Of a DNA stretch of 64,000 nt, positions 1 through 8,181 are shown piece by piece. How positions within the stretch are numbered: the first letter of the stretch is position 1; the number at the start of each line of letters is the position of its first letter. Source of the stretch: Amycolatopsis jiangsuensis (GTDB lineage Bacteria; Actinomycetota; Actinomycetes; Mycobacteriales; Pseudonocardiaceae); contig NZ_JACHMG010000001.1 of the NCBI RefSeq assembly GCF_014204865.1, positions 1,178,001-1,242,000 of the forward strand, in the 5' to 3' direction. Under the pieces are notes generated by a model. That model saw only the letters and a list, made by a program, of their open reading frames with translations, had not been told where the DNA came from and ran no database searches. Position numbers and translations under genes: made by a program.

Positions 1-186
1 GCGCGGGACGGAGTCGTGGAAGAACTGGGTCCGGATCGCTGCCGCCTGGTGCTGGGTGCGTGGTCCTGGGCAGGGGTCGCCGCGGCGGTCAGCGCGTTCG
101 ACGCGGATTTCGAGGTGGTCGGGCCGGCGGAGCTGAGGGAGGCGTTCGCGCTGCTGGGTCGCCGCTGCGGAAACGCCGCGGGATGA
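1..186 (+). CDS. WYL-domain transcriptional regulator, C-terminal fragment (cut by window edge)
   Basis: The first 61 codons form an open frame ending in TGA at 184-186. The end of the protein resembles the C-terminal extension of YafY/DeoR-like regulators with a WYL domain: a 'LGPDRCRLVLGAWSW' strand followed by 'FDADFEVVGPAEL' and a final short helix. Such proteins normally carry an N-terminal winged helix and a ligand-sensing WYL domain, both of which lie outside the window. It converges on the Rpf gene with 13 bp between the stops. The family call rests on this tail only, so the regulated target cannot be inferred. Confidence 0.55.
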   Translation, partial: ARDGVVEELGPDRCRLVLGAWSWAGVAAAVSAFDADFEVVGPAELREAFALLGRRCGNAAG

Positions 187-199
187 GTGCGCCGGACGG

Positions 200-901
200 T
201 CAGCGAGGTGGCTTGCCTTTCCACGCGGCTTTCCAGGTCTTCGGGCCGAGGCGGCCGGAATCGTTGATGCCGTTGGCGCGCTGCAGGTCCAGTACGGCGG
301 TGCGGGTCTTGTCGTAGTAGCAGCCGGTACCGCTGAAGCCGTAGCCGAAGGCGTTCATGCGCAGCTGGAAAGTGCGCAGCGCGGGGGCGCAGTCGCCGTA
401 GGCGTAGACGAGGCCGGGCCAGGCCGGCATTTCCCCGGACGGCGGTGCCGGTGGCGGGGTGGGTTCCGGGGCCGGCGGCGCGGGCAGGCCGCCGCCACCC
501 ATGTAGGCGGAGTCGTCGTAGGAGGGGACGCGTTTGCTGCGGGCGTCGCCGTCGGCGGCGAGGTTGAGCTTGCCGCCGCATTCCCACGGCTGCCAGCCGC
601 GCATCCGGTACAGGTAGAGCGCGCGGTAGTCCTGCTCGCGCGGGCTGGCCTGGTCCGGCCGGCCCTGGCCGCCGACGCTGCGCCAGGTCGGCAGGTCGAA
701 CTGGTAGGCGCCGTAGTAGCCGTTGCCGGTGTTGATGCTGTAGCGGCCGCTGGACTCGCACATGCGGAGCTTGGCCCAGGAGGTGGCGCTGGGGTCCGCG
801 GACGCGGCGCCGGCGGCGACGAGCTGCAGCCCGAGGACGGCGGCCACGAGCAGCAGAGCCCTGATGGCGCCTCGCCGGACGGTGCGAACGCGGTGGGTCA
901 T
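200..901 (-). CDS. Resuscitation-promoting factor-like secreted muramidase with peptidoglycan-binding domain
   Basis: Rpf proteins are lytic transglycosylase-like enzymes that cleave peptidoglycan glycan strands and promote regrowth of dormant actinobacteria. Counted from the ATG at 901, residues 1-35 are a clear signal peptide (basic start, hydrophobic core, A-S-A before Asp36). The Rpf fold follows, with the expected catalytic Glu49 in 'MCESSG' and the 'GYYGAYQFDLPTW' block. A Pro-rich linker (about 130-155) leads to a C-terminal peptidoglycan_binding_1-like domain. Upstream GTG (921) and TTG (937) starts are in frame but would put extra residues before the signal peptide; no candidate has a good ribosome site. 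The upstream region contains TGTGAC/GTCACA-like half sites, possibly for a cell-wall regulator such as MtrA, which is a guess. I saw no c-di-AMP riboswitch core. Confidence 0.85.
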   Translation of the reverse strand: MTHRVRTVRRGAIRALLLVAAVLGLQLVAAGAASADPSATSWAKLRMCESSGRYSINTGNGYYGAYQFDLPTWRSVGGQGRPDQASPREQDYRALYLYRMRGWQPWECGGKLNLAADGDARSKRVPSYDDSAYMGGGGLPAPPAPEPTPPPAPPSGEMPAWPGLVYAYGDCAPALRTFQLRMNAFGYGFSGTGCYYDKTRTAVLDLQRANGINDSGRLGPKTWKAAWKGKPPR

Positions 902-1148
902 GAGGTGCACAGTAAGCACGTGACCCTTTGACCACAAGAGTCACACCACGAACAACAGTCTCACATGAAACACGCGAAATTCCCTGACGCGACACGCCCG
1001 GGCGGATATTTCTCCGGGTCCGCGAAACAGTGCCGAACAGAAACAGATGACAAACCGGACACGTAGTCCACGTCGTTCTCAGTGGTCCGGTCCCCGACCA
1101 GTACTGTGCGGCCTGACCTGGAGTTCCGGGAACGACGAGGAGCCATGG

Positions 1149-2549
1149 ATGACGCCGGCGCAGGCCCGGGACCACGCACGGGAACGGCGGGGCTGGTACT
1201 TCTACGACTGGGCCAATTCGCCGTTCTATTCGTCGACGACGACGGTGTTCGGCGCGCTGTACATGAGCACTGTGGCGGCGGCGGACGCCAAGCAGAACAT
1301 CACCCTCAACGGGGACAGCCCTTGTGTCGACTCCGCGGGAGCGGACGACAAGCTGAGCCACTGCGACGTGTCCCTGTTCGGGCTGCATTTCCCCGCCGGG
1401 TCGCTGTGGGGGTACCTGCTCGCGGTCGCGACCGTGGTGCAGGTGCTGGTGCTGCCGATCGCCGGGGCGGTGGCCGACCGCAGCCGCAGCAAACGCCGGA
1501 TCCTGGGCTGGTTCGCCGCGCTGGGTGCGCTCGCTTCGGCACTGATGTTCTTCATGGCCGGTTCGAACTGGCAGCTGGGGGCGGCGTTGTTCGTGGTGGC
1601 CAACATCGGCTACGGCGGTTCGCTGGTCGTCTACTACTCGTTCCTGACCGACATCGCCGGACCGGACGAGCGGGACGCCGTGTCGGCGAAGGGCTGGGCG
1701 TTCGGCTACCTCGGCGGCGGGCTCGCGCTGGGGCTGCAGCTGGCCTTCTACCTCAGCCGGGACGCGCTCGACGTGGACACCGGCACGGCGGTGCGGATCT
1801 GTTTCCTCACCTCCGGTCTGTGGTGGGCGCTGTTCACCATCCCGACGTTGCGTGCACTCCCCCGCGTGCACGCGCCGGCCGGGTCGCGGCCGGGTGGCAC
1901 CGTGCTGGGCGCCGGGTTCCGCGAACTGGGACGCACTGTGTCCGCGGCCCGGCAGTTCCCGCTCACACTGGCTTTCCTGGGCAGCTACCTGCTCTTCGCG
2001 GACGGGATTAACACGGTGGTCACGGTGTCCGCGCAGTACGGCAAGGACGAGCTGCGGTTCTCCGACGAGGTGCTGATCATCACGGTGCTGGTCATCCAGT
2101 TCCTCGCCTACGTGGGTGGGACGCTGCACGGGCTGGTCGCGCGGCGGCTGGGCGCGAAGCGGACCATCCTGGGTAGCCTCGTGCTGTGGGTGGTGGTCCT
2201 CGTCGGTGCCTACTTCGTGCAGCCGGCGCACCCGGTGCAGTTCTACGCGGTCGCCGTGGGCATCGGGCTGGTGCTGGGCGGGACGAACGCGCTGTCGCGG
2301 TCGCTGTTCAGCCAGATGATCCCGGCGGGCAAGGACGCCCAGTACTACTCGCTCTACGTGGTCGGCGAGAAGGGCACGTCGTGGCTCGGCCCGCTGGTGT
2401 TCGCCGGGGTCGGGCAGGCCACCGGATCGTTCCGGCTGGCGATCGTGGCACTGGTGGCGTTCTTCGTGCTCGGGTTCGTGTTCGTGGCACTGGTTCCGGT
2501 CCGCCGGGCGATCGTGGCGGCCGGCAACCGTCCGCCCGAGCTGCTGTGA
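1149..2549 (+). CDS. MFS transporter, UMF1/Atg22-like family
   Basis: A 466-residue polytopic membrane protein with about 12 hydrophobic segments. The N-terminal 'RRGWYFYDWANSPFYSS' block is characteristic of the UMF1 (Atg22-like) branch of the major facilitator superfamily. 'GAVADRSRSKRR' between helices 2 and 3 is the usual MFS loop. An extended loop after the first helix (about residues 40-75) contains two Cys and is predicted extracellular. Substrates are poorly known for bacterial members; export of small metabolites is the usual assumption. The start at 1149 is chosen because GAGGAG lies seven bases upstream. The longer open frame from 1047 adds residues with no family resemblance. The gene is transcribed divergently from the rpf-like gene. 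Confidence 0.8.
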   Translation: MTPAQARDHARERRGWYFYDWANSPFYSSTTTVFGALYMSTVAAADAKQNITLNGDSPCVDSAGADDKLSHCDVSLFGLHFPAGSLWGYLLAVATVVQVLVLPIAGAVADRSRSKRRILGWFAALGALASALMFFMAGSNWQLGAALFVVANIGYGGSLVVYYSFLTDIAGPDERDAVSAKGWAFGYLGGGLALGLQLAFYLSRDALDVDTGTAVRICFLTSGLWWALFTIPTLRALPRVHAPAGSRPGGTVLGAGFRELGRTVSAARQFPLTLAFLGSYLLFADGINTVVTVSAQYGKDELRFSDEVLIITVLVIQFLAYVGGTLHGLVARRLGAKRTILGSLVLWVVVLVGAYFVQPAHPVQFYAVAVGIGLVLGGTNALSRSLFSQMIPAGKDAQYYSLYVVGEKGTSWLGPLVFAGVGQATGSFRLAIVALVAFFVLGFVFVALVPVRRAIVAAGNRPPELL

Positions 2550-2557
2550 GGCCCCGA

Positions 2558-2563
2558 TAGGGT
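2558..2563 (+). promoter_or_regulatory. -10 element of a probable leaderless tdk promoter
   Basis: TAGGGT ends eight bases before the GTG start of the thymidine kinase gene and there is no Shine-Dalgarno sequence. Transcription would begin at or next to the start codon. Confidence 0.5.
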
Positions 2564-2571
2564 CGGGCGTC

Positions 2572-3348
2572 GTGACCGCACTCGACGACGCCGTGCCCGA
2601 CGATCCGACCGACGCGCTCTCCGCGGCCCCGCCCGCGGGCGTCCGGCGGAACGGCACCCCCCTCGGCCGGCTGAAGTTCTGTTACGGCCCGATGGACTGC
2701 GGGAAGTCGACGCTCGCGCTGCAGATCGACCACAACCACGCGCGGCAGGGCCGGCGCGGACTGGTGCTGGTGCGCCACGACCGCTCCGGAACGCCGCAGA
2801 TCACCAGCCGGATCGGCATCACCCGCCGGGCCACCGAGGTGGGCACCGGGACCGACGTGCGGGACCTGGTGCGCGAGCAGTGGGCGCGGGGCGGGCACGT
2901 GGACTACGTGATCGTCGACGAGGCGCAGTTCCTCTCCTCCGCGCAGGTGGACCAGCTCGCCGAACTGGCCGACGAGATGGGCGTGGACGTGTACTGCTTC
3001 GGCATCGCGACGGATTTCCGCAGCCGGCTCTTCCCCGGCGCGGCGCGGCTGTTCGAACTGGCCGACGAGCTGCAGCCGGTCCAGGTGGAGGTGCTGTGCT
3101 GGTGCGGGCTGCCGGGCCGGTTCAACGCGCGGGTCCGGGGCGACGAGATCATCCGCGAGGGCGACACCGTGGTGGTCGCGGACACCCTGTCGTCAGAAAC
3201 CGAACACTCCGTAGTTGAATCTTCAGCTTCAGCACGATTCCAGAGTGAACTGGCTACGTTGCGTTATCAGGTACTGTGCCGACGACATTTCCGCTTGGGG
3301 GACCTGGGGCCGGCCACCGCGCAGCACGGTCAGTTACGGTTGTCCTAG
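2572..3348 (+). CDS. tdk: Thymidine kinase (type II, zinc lasso) with an unusual C-terminal insertion
   Basis: Thymidine kinase phosphorylates thymidine with ATP in the pyrimidine salvage pathway. The protein has a Walker A loop (GPMDCGKS, residues 39-46), the Walker B-like DEAQ (116-119) and a zinc-binding C-terminal part with Cys176/Cys178 (CWC) and a terminal CRRH (Cys236, His239). The first 30 residues are a disordered-looking extension. Between the 'GDTVVVADT' strand and 'YQVLCRRHF' lie about 25 extra residues rich in Ser and Glu, encoded by visibly AT-richer DNA (about 3190-3265). In typical actinobacterial enzymes these two segments are separated by only a few residues. The reading frame is intact, so the kinase may still work, with an enlarged loop near the zinc site. 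GTG start, apparently leaderless. Confidence 0.85.
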   Translation: MTALDDAVPDDPTDALSAAPPAGVRRNGTPLGRLKFCYGPMDCGKSTLALQIDHNHARQGRRGLVLVRHDRSGTPQITSRIGITRRATEVGTGTDVRDLVREQWARGGHVDYVIVDEAQFLSSAQVDQLAELADEMGVDVYCFGIATDFRSRLFPGAARLFELADELQPVQVEVLCWCGLPGRFNARVRGDEIIREGDTVVVADTLSSETEHSVVESSASARFQSELATLRYQVLCRRHFRLGDLGPATAQHGQLRLS

Positions 3349-3491
3349 TCACACGCCGATAGCCCAACTGGGGGATATCCGCACTAAGAAGGCGGTATCT
3401 GCGTCACGACGAACGGCGAAACGTCTCCCACTGGAGGAAGCTGAAGACCAGGGGTGACGCAGCTCATCGTGAGCAGCGACATGGTCTGCCG

Positions 3492-3517
3492 GGAATCCGG
3501 CGGACACCGCGTTCGTT
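3492..3517 (+). promoter_or_regulatory. SigR/SigH-type promoter upstream of rbpA
   Basis: GGAAT at 3492-3496 is followed after exactly 18 bases by GTT at 3515-3517. This matches the GGAAT-N18/19-GTT consensus of the thiol-oxidative-stress sigma factor SigR (SigH in mycobacteria). rbpA is a known SigR target in Streptomyces coelicolor. The predicted transcription start is near 3524, leaving a leader of about 45 bases to the rbpA start. Confidence 0.65.
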
Positions 3518-3571
3518 GCATAGGGTGAGCACCACCCTGGCTCCACCCGGAGCTGACTGAAAGGACCCAAC

Positions 3572-3919
3572 ATGGCCGACCGTGTTCTTCGTGGAAGCCG
3601 GCTGGGGGCGGTCAGCTACGAGACCGACCGCAATCACGATCTCGCCCCGCGTCGGACCGTGCGCTACGCCTGCCCCAAGAACCACGAATTCGAGGTGCCG
3701 TTCTCCGACGACGCCGAGATCCCCGCGGTCTGGGAGTGCCGGCTGCACGGCAGCGAGTCCGAGATCATCGACGGCGGGCAGCCCGAGCAGAAGAAGACCA
3801 AGCCGCCCCGGACGCACTGGGACATGCTGCTGGAGCGCCGCTCCATCCCCGAGCTCGAGGATCTGCTGAACGAACGTCTCGCCGAGCTCAAGGGACGCCG
3901 GACCAGCCGGTCCGCCTGA
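3572..3919 (+). CDS. rbpA: RNA polymerase-binding protein RbpA
   Basis: RbpA is an actinobacteria-specific general transcription activator that binds the principal sigma factor and the RNA polymerase beta' zipper and stabilises the open complex. The 115-residue length is normal. The N-terminal 'MADRVLRGSRLGAVSYETD' tail is followed by the core with a CP...H / C...C...H-type arrangement (Cys36 and Cys57 regions). A basic linker (KKTKPPRTHWDMLLERRS) and a C-terminal sigma-interacting helix (SIPELEDLLNERLAELK) complete it. GAAAGGA seven bases upstream supports the ATG. A SigR-type promoter lies 55-80 bp upstream, so expression should rise under thiol stress. It converges on ppm1, with a strong hairpin between them. 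Confidence 0.96.
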   Translation: MADRVLRGSRLGAVSYETDRNHDLAPRRTVRYACPKNHEFEVPFSDDAEIPAVWECRLHGSESEIIDGGQPEQKKTKPPRTHWDMLLERRSIPELEDLLNERLAELKGRRTSRSA

Positions 3920-3951
3920 GGCTCGGCCAGTAGCTGGCTCCCACCACCCGA

Positions 3952-4010
3952 AACGCCGTGAAGGCCTCCTGCAGGGGATCTCGTCCTCTGCAGGAGGCCT
4001 TCACGGCGTT
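3952..4010. terminator. Long perfect hairpin between rbpA and ppm1 (bidirectional terminator, possible dispersed repeat)
   Basis: A 23-bp arm at 3952-3974 (contains CGTGAAGGCCTCCTGCAG) is perfectly complementary to 3988-4010, with a 13-base loop. It sits between the convergent ends of rbpA and ppm1 and has no T tract. The stem is longer than a terminator needs. From memory, GTGAAGGCCTCC-type palindromes recur between Amycolatopsis genes, so this may be a copy of a dispersed family; that part is inference. Confidence 0.75.
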
Positions 4011-4039
4011 CGGGCCGGGCCCCTCGGTCTCAGCCGGTC

Positions 4040-4804
4040 TCAGCGGCCCAGCAGCTGGCGCAGCTGCGCCAGCCGCCGCTGGGCGCCCCATTCCGCGACG
4101 CGGAAGAACGCCTCCCGCATGATCGAACCGCTCATCTTGGACTGGCCGATCTCGCGGTCGGTGAAGGTGATCGGCACCTCGACGATGTCGAAGCCCGCGT
4201 CGGCGGTGCGGCGGGTGAGGTCGATCTGGAAGCAGTAGCCGTGCGAGGCGATCTCGTCCAGCTCCAGCTTCTCCAGCACCGGGCGGCGGTACACGCGGTA
4301 CCCGGCGGTCATGTCCGACACCTTCAGCCCGAGCGCGAACCGCGAGTAGAGGTTCGCGCCGCGGGAAAGCAGCTGGCGGCGCAGCGGCCAGTTCACCGTG
4401 CTTCCCCCTGGCACGTAGCGCGAGCCGATCGACAGGTCCGCGTCGCCGGCCGCGTCCAGCAGCCGGGGCAGGTCCTCCGGCGCGTGCGAGCCGTCCGCGT
4501 CCATCTCGACGAACGAGGCATAGCCGCGGGACAGGCCCCATCGGAACCCGGCGATGTAGGCCTTGCCGAGTCCGGCTTTCGCGGTGCGGTGCAGAACGTG
4601 GACCCGTTCGTCCGCGGCGGCGCGCTCGTCGGCCAGCTCCCCGGTGCCGTCCGGGCTGCCGTCGTCGACGACCAGCACGTGCGCGTCCGGGAGTGCCTTG
4701 TGGAGCCGGTCGAGCACCGGGCCGAGGTTGTCCCGTTCGTTGTAGGTCGGGACCACCACCAGCACCGGTTCGGTCGTTTCGGCCCCCCGCGGCGCCTGCG
4801 CCAT
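4040..4804 (-). CDS. ppm1: Polyprenol monophosphomannose synthase
   Basis: A GT2-family enzyme that transfers mannose from GDP-mannose to polyprenyl phosphate at the membrane, providing the donor for lipomannan/lipoarabinomannan-type lipids and protein O-mannosylation. The 254-residue protein shows the GT2 signature '[10 protein letters not shown]' (near residue 17), '[11 protein letters not shown]', the metal-binding 'EMDADGSH' and the C-terminal '[13 protein letters not shown]' block of dolichol-phosphate-mannose synthases. The ATG at 4804 is supported by GGAGGAG six bases upstream. The gene follows lnt by 25 bp in the same direction. In Mycobacterium tuberculosis the two activities are fused in one protein; here they are separate but adjacent and probably co-transcribed. 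Confidence 0.92.
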   Translation of the reverse strand: MAQAPRGAETTEPVLVVVPTYNERDNLGPVLDRLHKALPDAHVLVVDDGSPDGTGELADERAAADERVHVLHRTAKAGLGKAYIAGFRWGLSRGYASFVEMDADGSHAPEDLPRLLDAAGDADLSIGSRYVPGGSTVNWPLRRQLLSRGANLYSRFALGLKVSDMTAGYRVYRRPVLEKLELDEIASHGYCFQIDLTRRTADAGFDIVEVPITFTDREIGQSKMSGSIMREAFFRVAEWGAQRRLAQLRQLLGR

Positions 4805-4829
4805 CCGTCTCCTCCGAATCTCCGCGGGG

Positions 4830-6437
4830 TCAGCCCGCCGCGTCCCCTGCTGTGCTGCCGGCGCTGGCGCGCCGGGTGCGAAAACGGAGCACGACCCCGC
4901 CGGCGACACCGGCGATCGCCAGTGCCAGCAGGGCGTACTCCGTCCACGCACCGAGTCGATCCGACAGCGTAGTCTGCGTGCGCAGCGGCACGCGCTCGAC
5001 CAGGGCGTCCGCCGTGAAAAGTCCGGTTGAGCTGGTGATCGTTCCGTCCGGGGCGACCAGCGCGCTCACGCCGGTGGTGGCCGAGACCACCACGGCGCGG
5101 CCGTGCTCGACCGCTCGCAGCCGGGACATCGCCAGCTGCTGGTAGCTCATCTCCCCCGGCCCGTACCAGGCATTGTTCGTCGGCACGACGAGCAGCTCGC
5201 CGCCCTCGTCCACCGCGTCGCGGGCGGGACCGTCGAACGCGGTCTCGTAGCAGATGAACACGCCGATCCTGGTGCCCGCGACCGGCAGGGCCGCGTTCGT
5301 GCCGTCCCCGGCGCGGATGTCGGCGGTGTCGTCGATGAACGGGGTGACCAGGCGGGCGATCGAACGGGCGGGCACGTACTCGCCGAACGGCACGAGTTCC
5401 TGTTTGGTGTAACGCGGGCCGGGCCCGGTGCGCGGATCCCACACGACGGCGTCGTTCTCCGCCTGGCCGTCGGGGCGGCGGACGAGCGCGCCGATGATCG
5501 CCGGTACGCCGAACGACGACACCATCTGGTCGATGCCCGGGTCATCGCCGACGAGCGGGGTCGCGGTTTCCGGCCACACCAGCAGGTCCGGCTCGGGCAG
5601 CTGGCCGGACCGGACCTGCTGCAGCAGCCGCGCGCTTTCCGCGAGGTGGCTTTCGCGCAGCACGCCGCGCTGGCCTTGGAGCGCGATGCCGATGTCGGGG
5701 GCGTTGCCCTGCACCGTGGCGACGGTGAGCGAGCCGTCCTGGGCGGACGTGCCGATCGTCGGCCACACGGCGAGCCCGGCCACGGCCGGGACGAGGGTGA
5801 ACACCACCGGCCACACCAGCACGCGGTCGCGGATCCGCCGGGTCGCCCACGACCGGGCCAGCAGCGCTGCCAGCCCGAAACCGGTGAGCACGACGGCGAA
5901 GCCGACCAGTGGGGCGCCGCCGACCGAGGCCAGGGACAGGAACGCTCCCTCGGGCTGGCTGAACGCGACACGGCCCCACGGGAAACCACCGAGCGGGAAC
6001 CAGGTGCGCGGGGTTTCCAGCGCGACGAACACCAGCGCACCCCACAGCGGCGCCAGCGGCAGGCGGGACACCACGGTGATCAGCAAGCCGCCGAGTCCGA
6101 AGTAGAGCGCCAGCGCGAAGCTCAGGCCCAGCCACGGCCACGGGCCGAACTCGCGGCCGAGGAAGTCCTGGATCCACAGCAGCTGCGTGAGGAAGAAGGC
6201 GAGACCGAACACGAAACCGTAGCCGAACGCGCCGCGGAACTTCCGTCCACGAAGGACCAGGGCGAACGCGGCGAACGCGAGCGGCGCGAGCCACCACAGT
6301 GGACGCGGCGCGAAGCTGAGGTAGTAGAGGACCCCGGCCGCCGCCGCGGCCGCGAGCCGGATCAGCCAGGGCCGCCACGCCCGTTTCGCCCGCCGGTCAC
6401 CCGCTTCGTGCGGAACGCCGGGCTCCGCCGCTGTCAC
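4830..6437 (-). CDS. lnt: Apolipoprotein N-acyltransferase
   Basis: Lnt adds the third acyl chain to the N-terminal Cys of lipoproteins at the outer face of the membrane. About eight hydrophobic segments (residues 25-230) precede a nitrilase-like domain. The catalytic triad is visible as Glu in 'WPETATP', Lys in '[12 protein letters not shown]' and Cys in 'VFICYETAF'; a final membrane helix lies at about 495-520. The length of 535 residues fits the family. GGAGG five bases before the GTG at 6435-6437 favours that codon over the in-frame GTG six bases earlier. It is directly upstream of ppm1 in the same orientation, as in the fused mycobacterial gene. Confidence 0.93.
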   Translation of the reverse strand: MTAAEPGVPHEAGDRRAKRAWRPWLIRLAAAAAAGVLYYLSFAPRPLWWLAPLAFAAFALVLRGRKFRGAFGYGFVFGLAFFLTQLLWIQDFLGREFGPWPWLGLSFALALYFGLGGLLITVVSRLPLAPLWGALVFVALETPRTWFPLGGFPWGRVAFSQPEGAFLSLASVGGAPLVGFAVVLTGFGLAALLARSWATRRIRDRVLVWPVVFTLVPAVAGLAVWPTIGTSAQDGSLTVATVQGNAPDIGIALQGQRGVLRESHLAESARLLQQVRSGQLPEPDLLVWPETATPLVGDDPGIDQMVSSFGVPAIIGALVRRPDGQAENDAVVWDPRTGPGPRYTKQELVPFGEYVPARSIARLVTPFIDDTADIRAGDGTNAALPVAGTRIGVFICYETAFDGPARDAVDEGGELLVVPTNNAWYGPGEMSYQQLAMSRLRAVEHGRAVVVSATTGVSALVAPDGTITSSTGLFTADALVERVPLRTQTTLSDRLGAWTEYALLALAIAGVAGGVVLRFRTRRASAGSTAGDAAG

Positions 6438-6453
6438 TGCCACCTCCGGAACT

Positions 6454-8061
6454 TTAGGAGGCGGGCGTGAACTCGTCGTAGAGGACCGTCCCGCCGCGGA
6501 CGGTGCGCAGGCAGCGCGGCAGCGGGCTGTCCGGTTCCAGCCGCGGCAGCGGGGGCACGCCGGAGCGTGGATCGGTGGACCAGCGCTGCACGCGGGTGTC
6601 CGCGGTGGCGACGACGAGGTCGGTGGCGTCCCAGATCGCGTAGTGTGCCGGAGCGCCGGGCACGAGGCTGCCGGTCACCCCGTCGTTGACTCCGGCCGCG
6701 CGATGCCCGGCGCGGGTGTGCGCGGTGAACGCCGCCCGGGCCGACAGCCGGGACTGTGGGGTCCGGTGGTGCACCGCTGCGCGGACAGCGGCCCACGGAT
6801 CGAGAGCGGTCACCGGAGTGTCGCTGCCGAACGCGAGTACGACCCCTTCGGCGGCGAGCGCGGCGAACGGGTTCATCGCCGCGGCGCGTTCCGTGCCGAG
6901 CCGCTCGGCGTACATCCCGGAGGTCCCGCCCCAGGCCTGGTCGAACAGCGGTTGCACGGACGCGATGACGCCCCATTCGGCGAACACGCGGGCCTGGTCG
7001 GCGGTGACCATCTCCAGGTGCTCGAGCCGGTGGTGCCGGGCAGCGAGCGCCCGCTGGCCGACCTGTTTCTCGGCGAGCCGGAACCCTTCCAGCACCTCGG
7101 CGGCGGCCGCGTCGCCGATCACGTGGAAGCCTGCCTGGAGGCCGGCTTCGGTGCAGGCGGCGAGGTGGTCGCCGATCGCGGTGGCGTCGGCGTAGCGGGC
7201 GCCGGAGGTCGTCGGGTCGTCGGTGTACGGGCTGGTCAGCGCCGCGGTGCGGGAGCCGAGTGCGCCGTCGGCGAACAGGTCGCCCGCCGCGCCCCGGGCG
7301 CCGAGCGCACGCGCGCGGTCCGCGCCGAGTTCGCCCCAGTAGCCGACCACTTCGGGCAGCCCCGGGTGCGCGGCGAGAGCGAGCAGGTCGGTGAAGTCCT
7401 CGGCGCCGCCGATGTCCGGGCCGCCGCATTCGTGCACCGACACGATGCCGCGCGCCGCCGCGGTACGGAGGAACGTGCGCTGGGCGGCTTGACGCTGGTC
7501 CCGGGTCACCGCGGCGCGGGTCGCGGCACGGACGCGGTGGTGTGCGTCGCGAGTCAGCGGGCCGTCGGCGGACCACCCGGGCACGGAGTCGATGCCCGGG
7601 GTCAGTGCGGTCAGCGCGCTCGAGACCAGCGCGGAGTGCACGTCCACGCGGCTCAGGTAGACCGGGGCGCCACCGGCGGCGTCGTCCAGTTCGGCCCGGC
7701 TGGGCAGGCGCGGGTCGGCCCAGGTGGACTCGTCCCAGCCGTGTGCGAGCAGCACCTGGCCGGGGACGACCGCTTCGCGTACCGCGGCGAGCAGGCCGGC
7801 GGCGCTGCGCACGGTGGTGAGGTCGAGGCCGGCCAGGTGCAGTCCGGTGGCGGTCGCGTGCACATGGGCGTCGACGAAGGCGGGGGTGACGAAGGCGCCG
7901 CCGAGGTCGACCACCTCGGCGTCCGGGTGCAGTGCCCGGGCAGGCGCGTCCTGCCCGGCCCACACGACCGTGCCGCCGGACACCGCCATCGCCGTCGCGT
8001 CGGAGGAGGACGGGGTGTAGATGCGGCCGCCGAGCAGGAGCGTGGTGCTGTCGTTCGTCAC
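6454..8061 (-). CDS. YtcJ-like metal-dependent amidohydrolase
   Basis: A 535-residue member of the amidohydrolase_3 (YtcJ) family. It has the composite beta-sandwich at the ends, the metal-binding HxH in 'FVDAHVHATA', further ligands in 'VSVHECGG' and 'GFHVIGDAA', and the late Asp in 'AFGSDTPV'. Such enzymes hydrolyse C-N bonds of cyclic amides or N-acyl compounds; the substrate cannot be told from sequence. It starts with GTG and is transcribed divergently from the kamA-like gene over a 120-bp promoter region. Its stop is 16 bp from the start of lnt, so read-through into lnt-ppm1 is possible, although the functions look unrelated. Confidence 0.82.
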   Translation of the reverse strand: MTNDSTTLLLGGRIYTPSSSDATAMAVSGGTVVWAGQDAPARALHPDAEVVDLGGAFVTPAFVDAHVHATATGLHLAGLDLTTVRSAAGLLAAVREAVVPGQVLLAHGWDESTWADPRLPSRAELDDAAGGAPVYLSRVDVHSALVSSALTALTPGIDSVPGWSADGPLTRDAHHRVRAATRAAVTRDQRQAAQRTFLRTAAARGIVSVHECGGPDIGGAEDFTDLLALAAHPGLPEVVGYWGELGADRARALGARGAAGDLFADGALGSRTAALTSPYTDDPTTSGARYADATAIGDHLAACTEAGLQAGFHVIGDAAAAEVLEGFRLAEKQVGQRALAARHHRLEHLEMVTADQARVFAEWGVIASVQPLFDQAWGGTSGMYAERLGTERAAAMNPFAALAAEGVVLAFGSDTPVTALDPWAAVRAAVHHRTPQSRLSARAAFTAHTRAGHRAAGVNDGVTGSLVPGAPAHYAIWDATDLVVATADTRVQRWSTDPRSGVPPLPRLEPDSPLPRCLRTVRGGTVLYDEFTPAS

Positions 8062-8181
8062 CCCTGCAAGTCTCCCCCGTGGTGCAGACTATCCGACACC
8101 CACCCGCCGTGCGAAAAGATTTACGCTGTGAGAACGTTGTGACAGGATATTTTCACGCGATCCCGACGACGAGGAGTACAG

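Noticed and set aside
938..1148. Possible c-di-AMP (ydaO) riboswitch upstream of the rpf-like gene
   Set aside because: Rpf genes in other actinobacteria often have one, but I could not find the conserved core sequences on the minus strand here.
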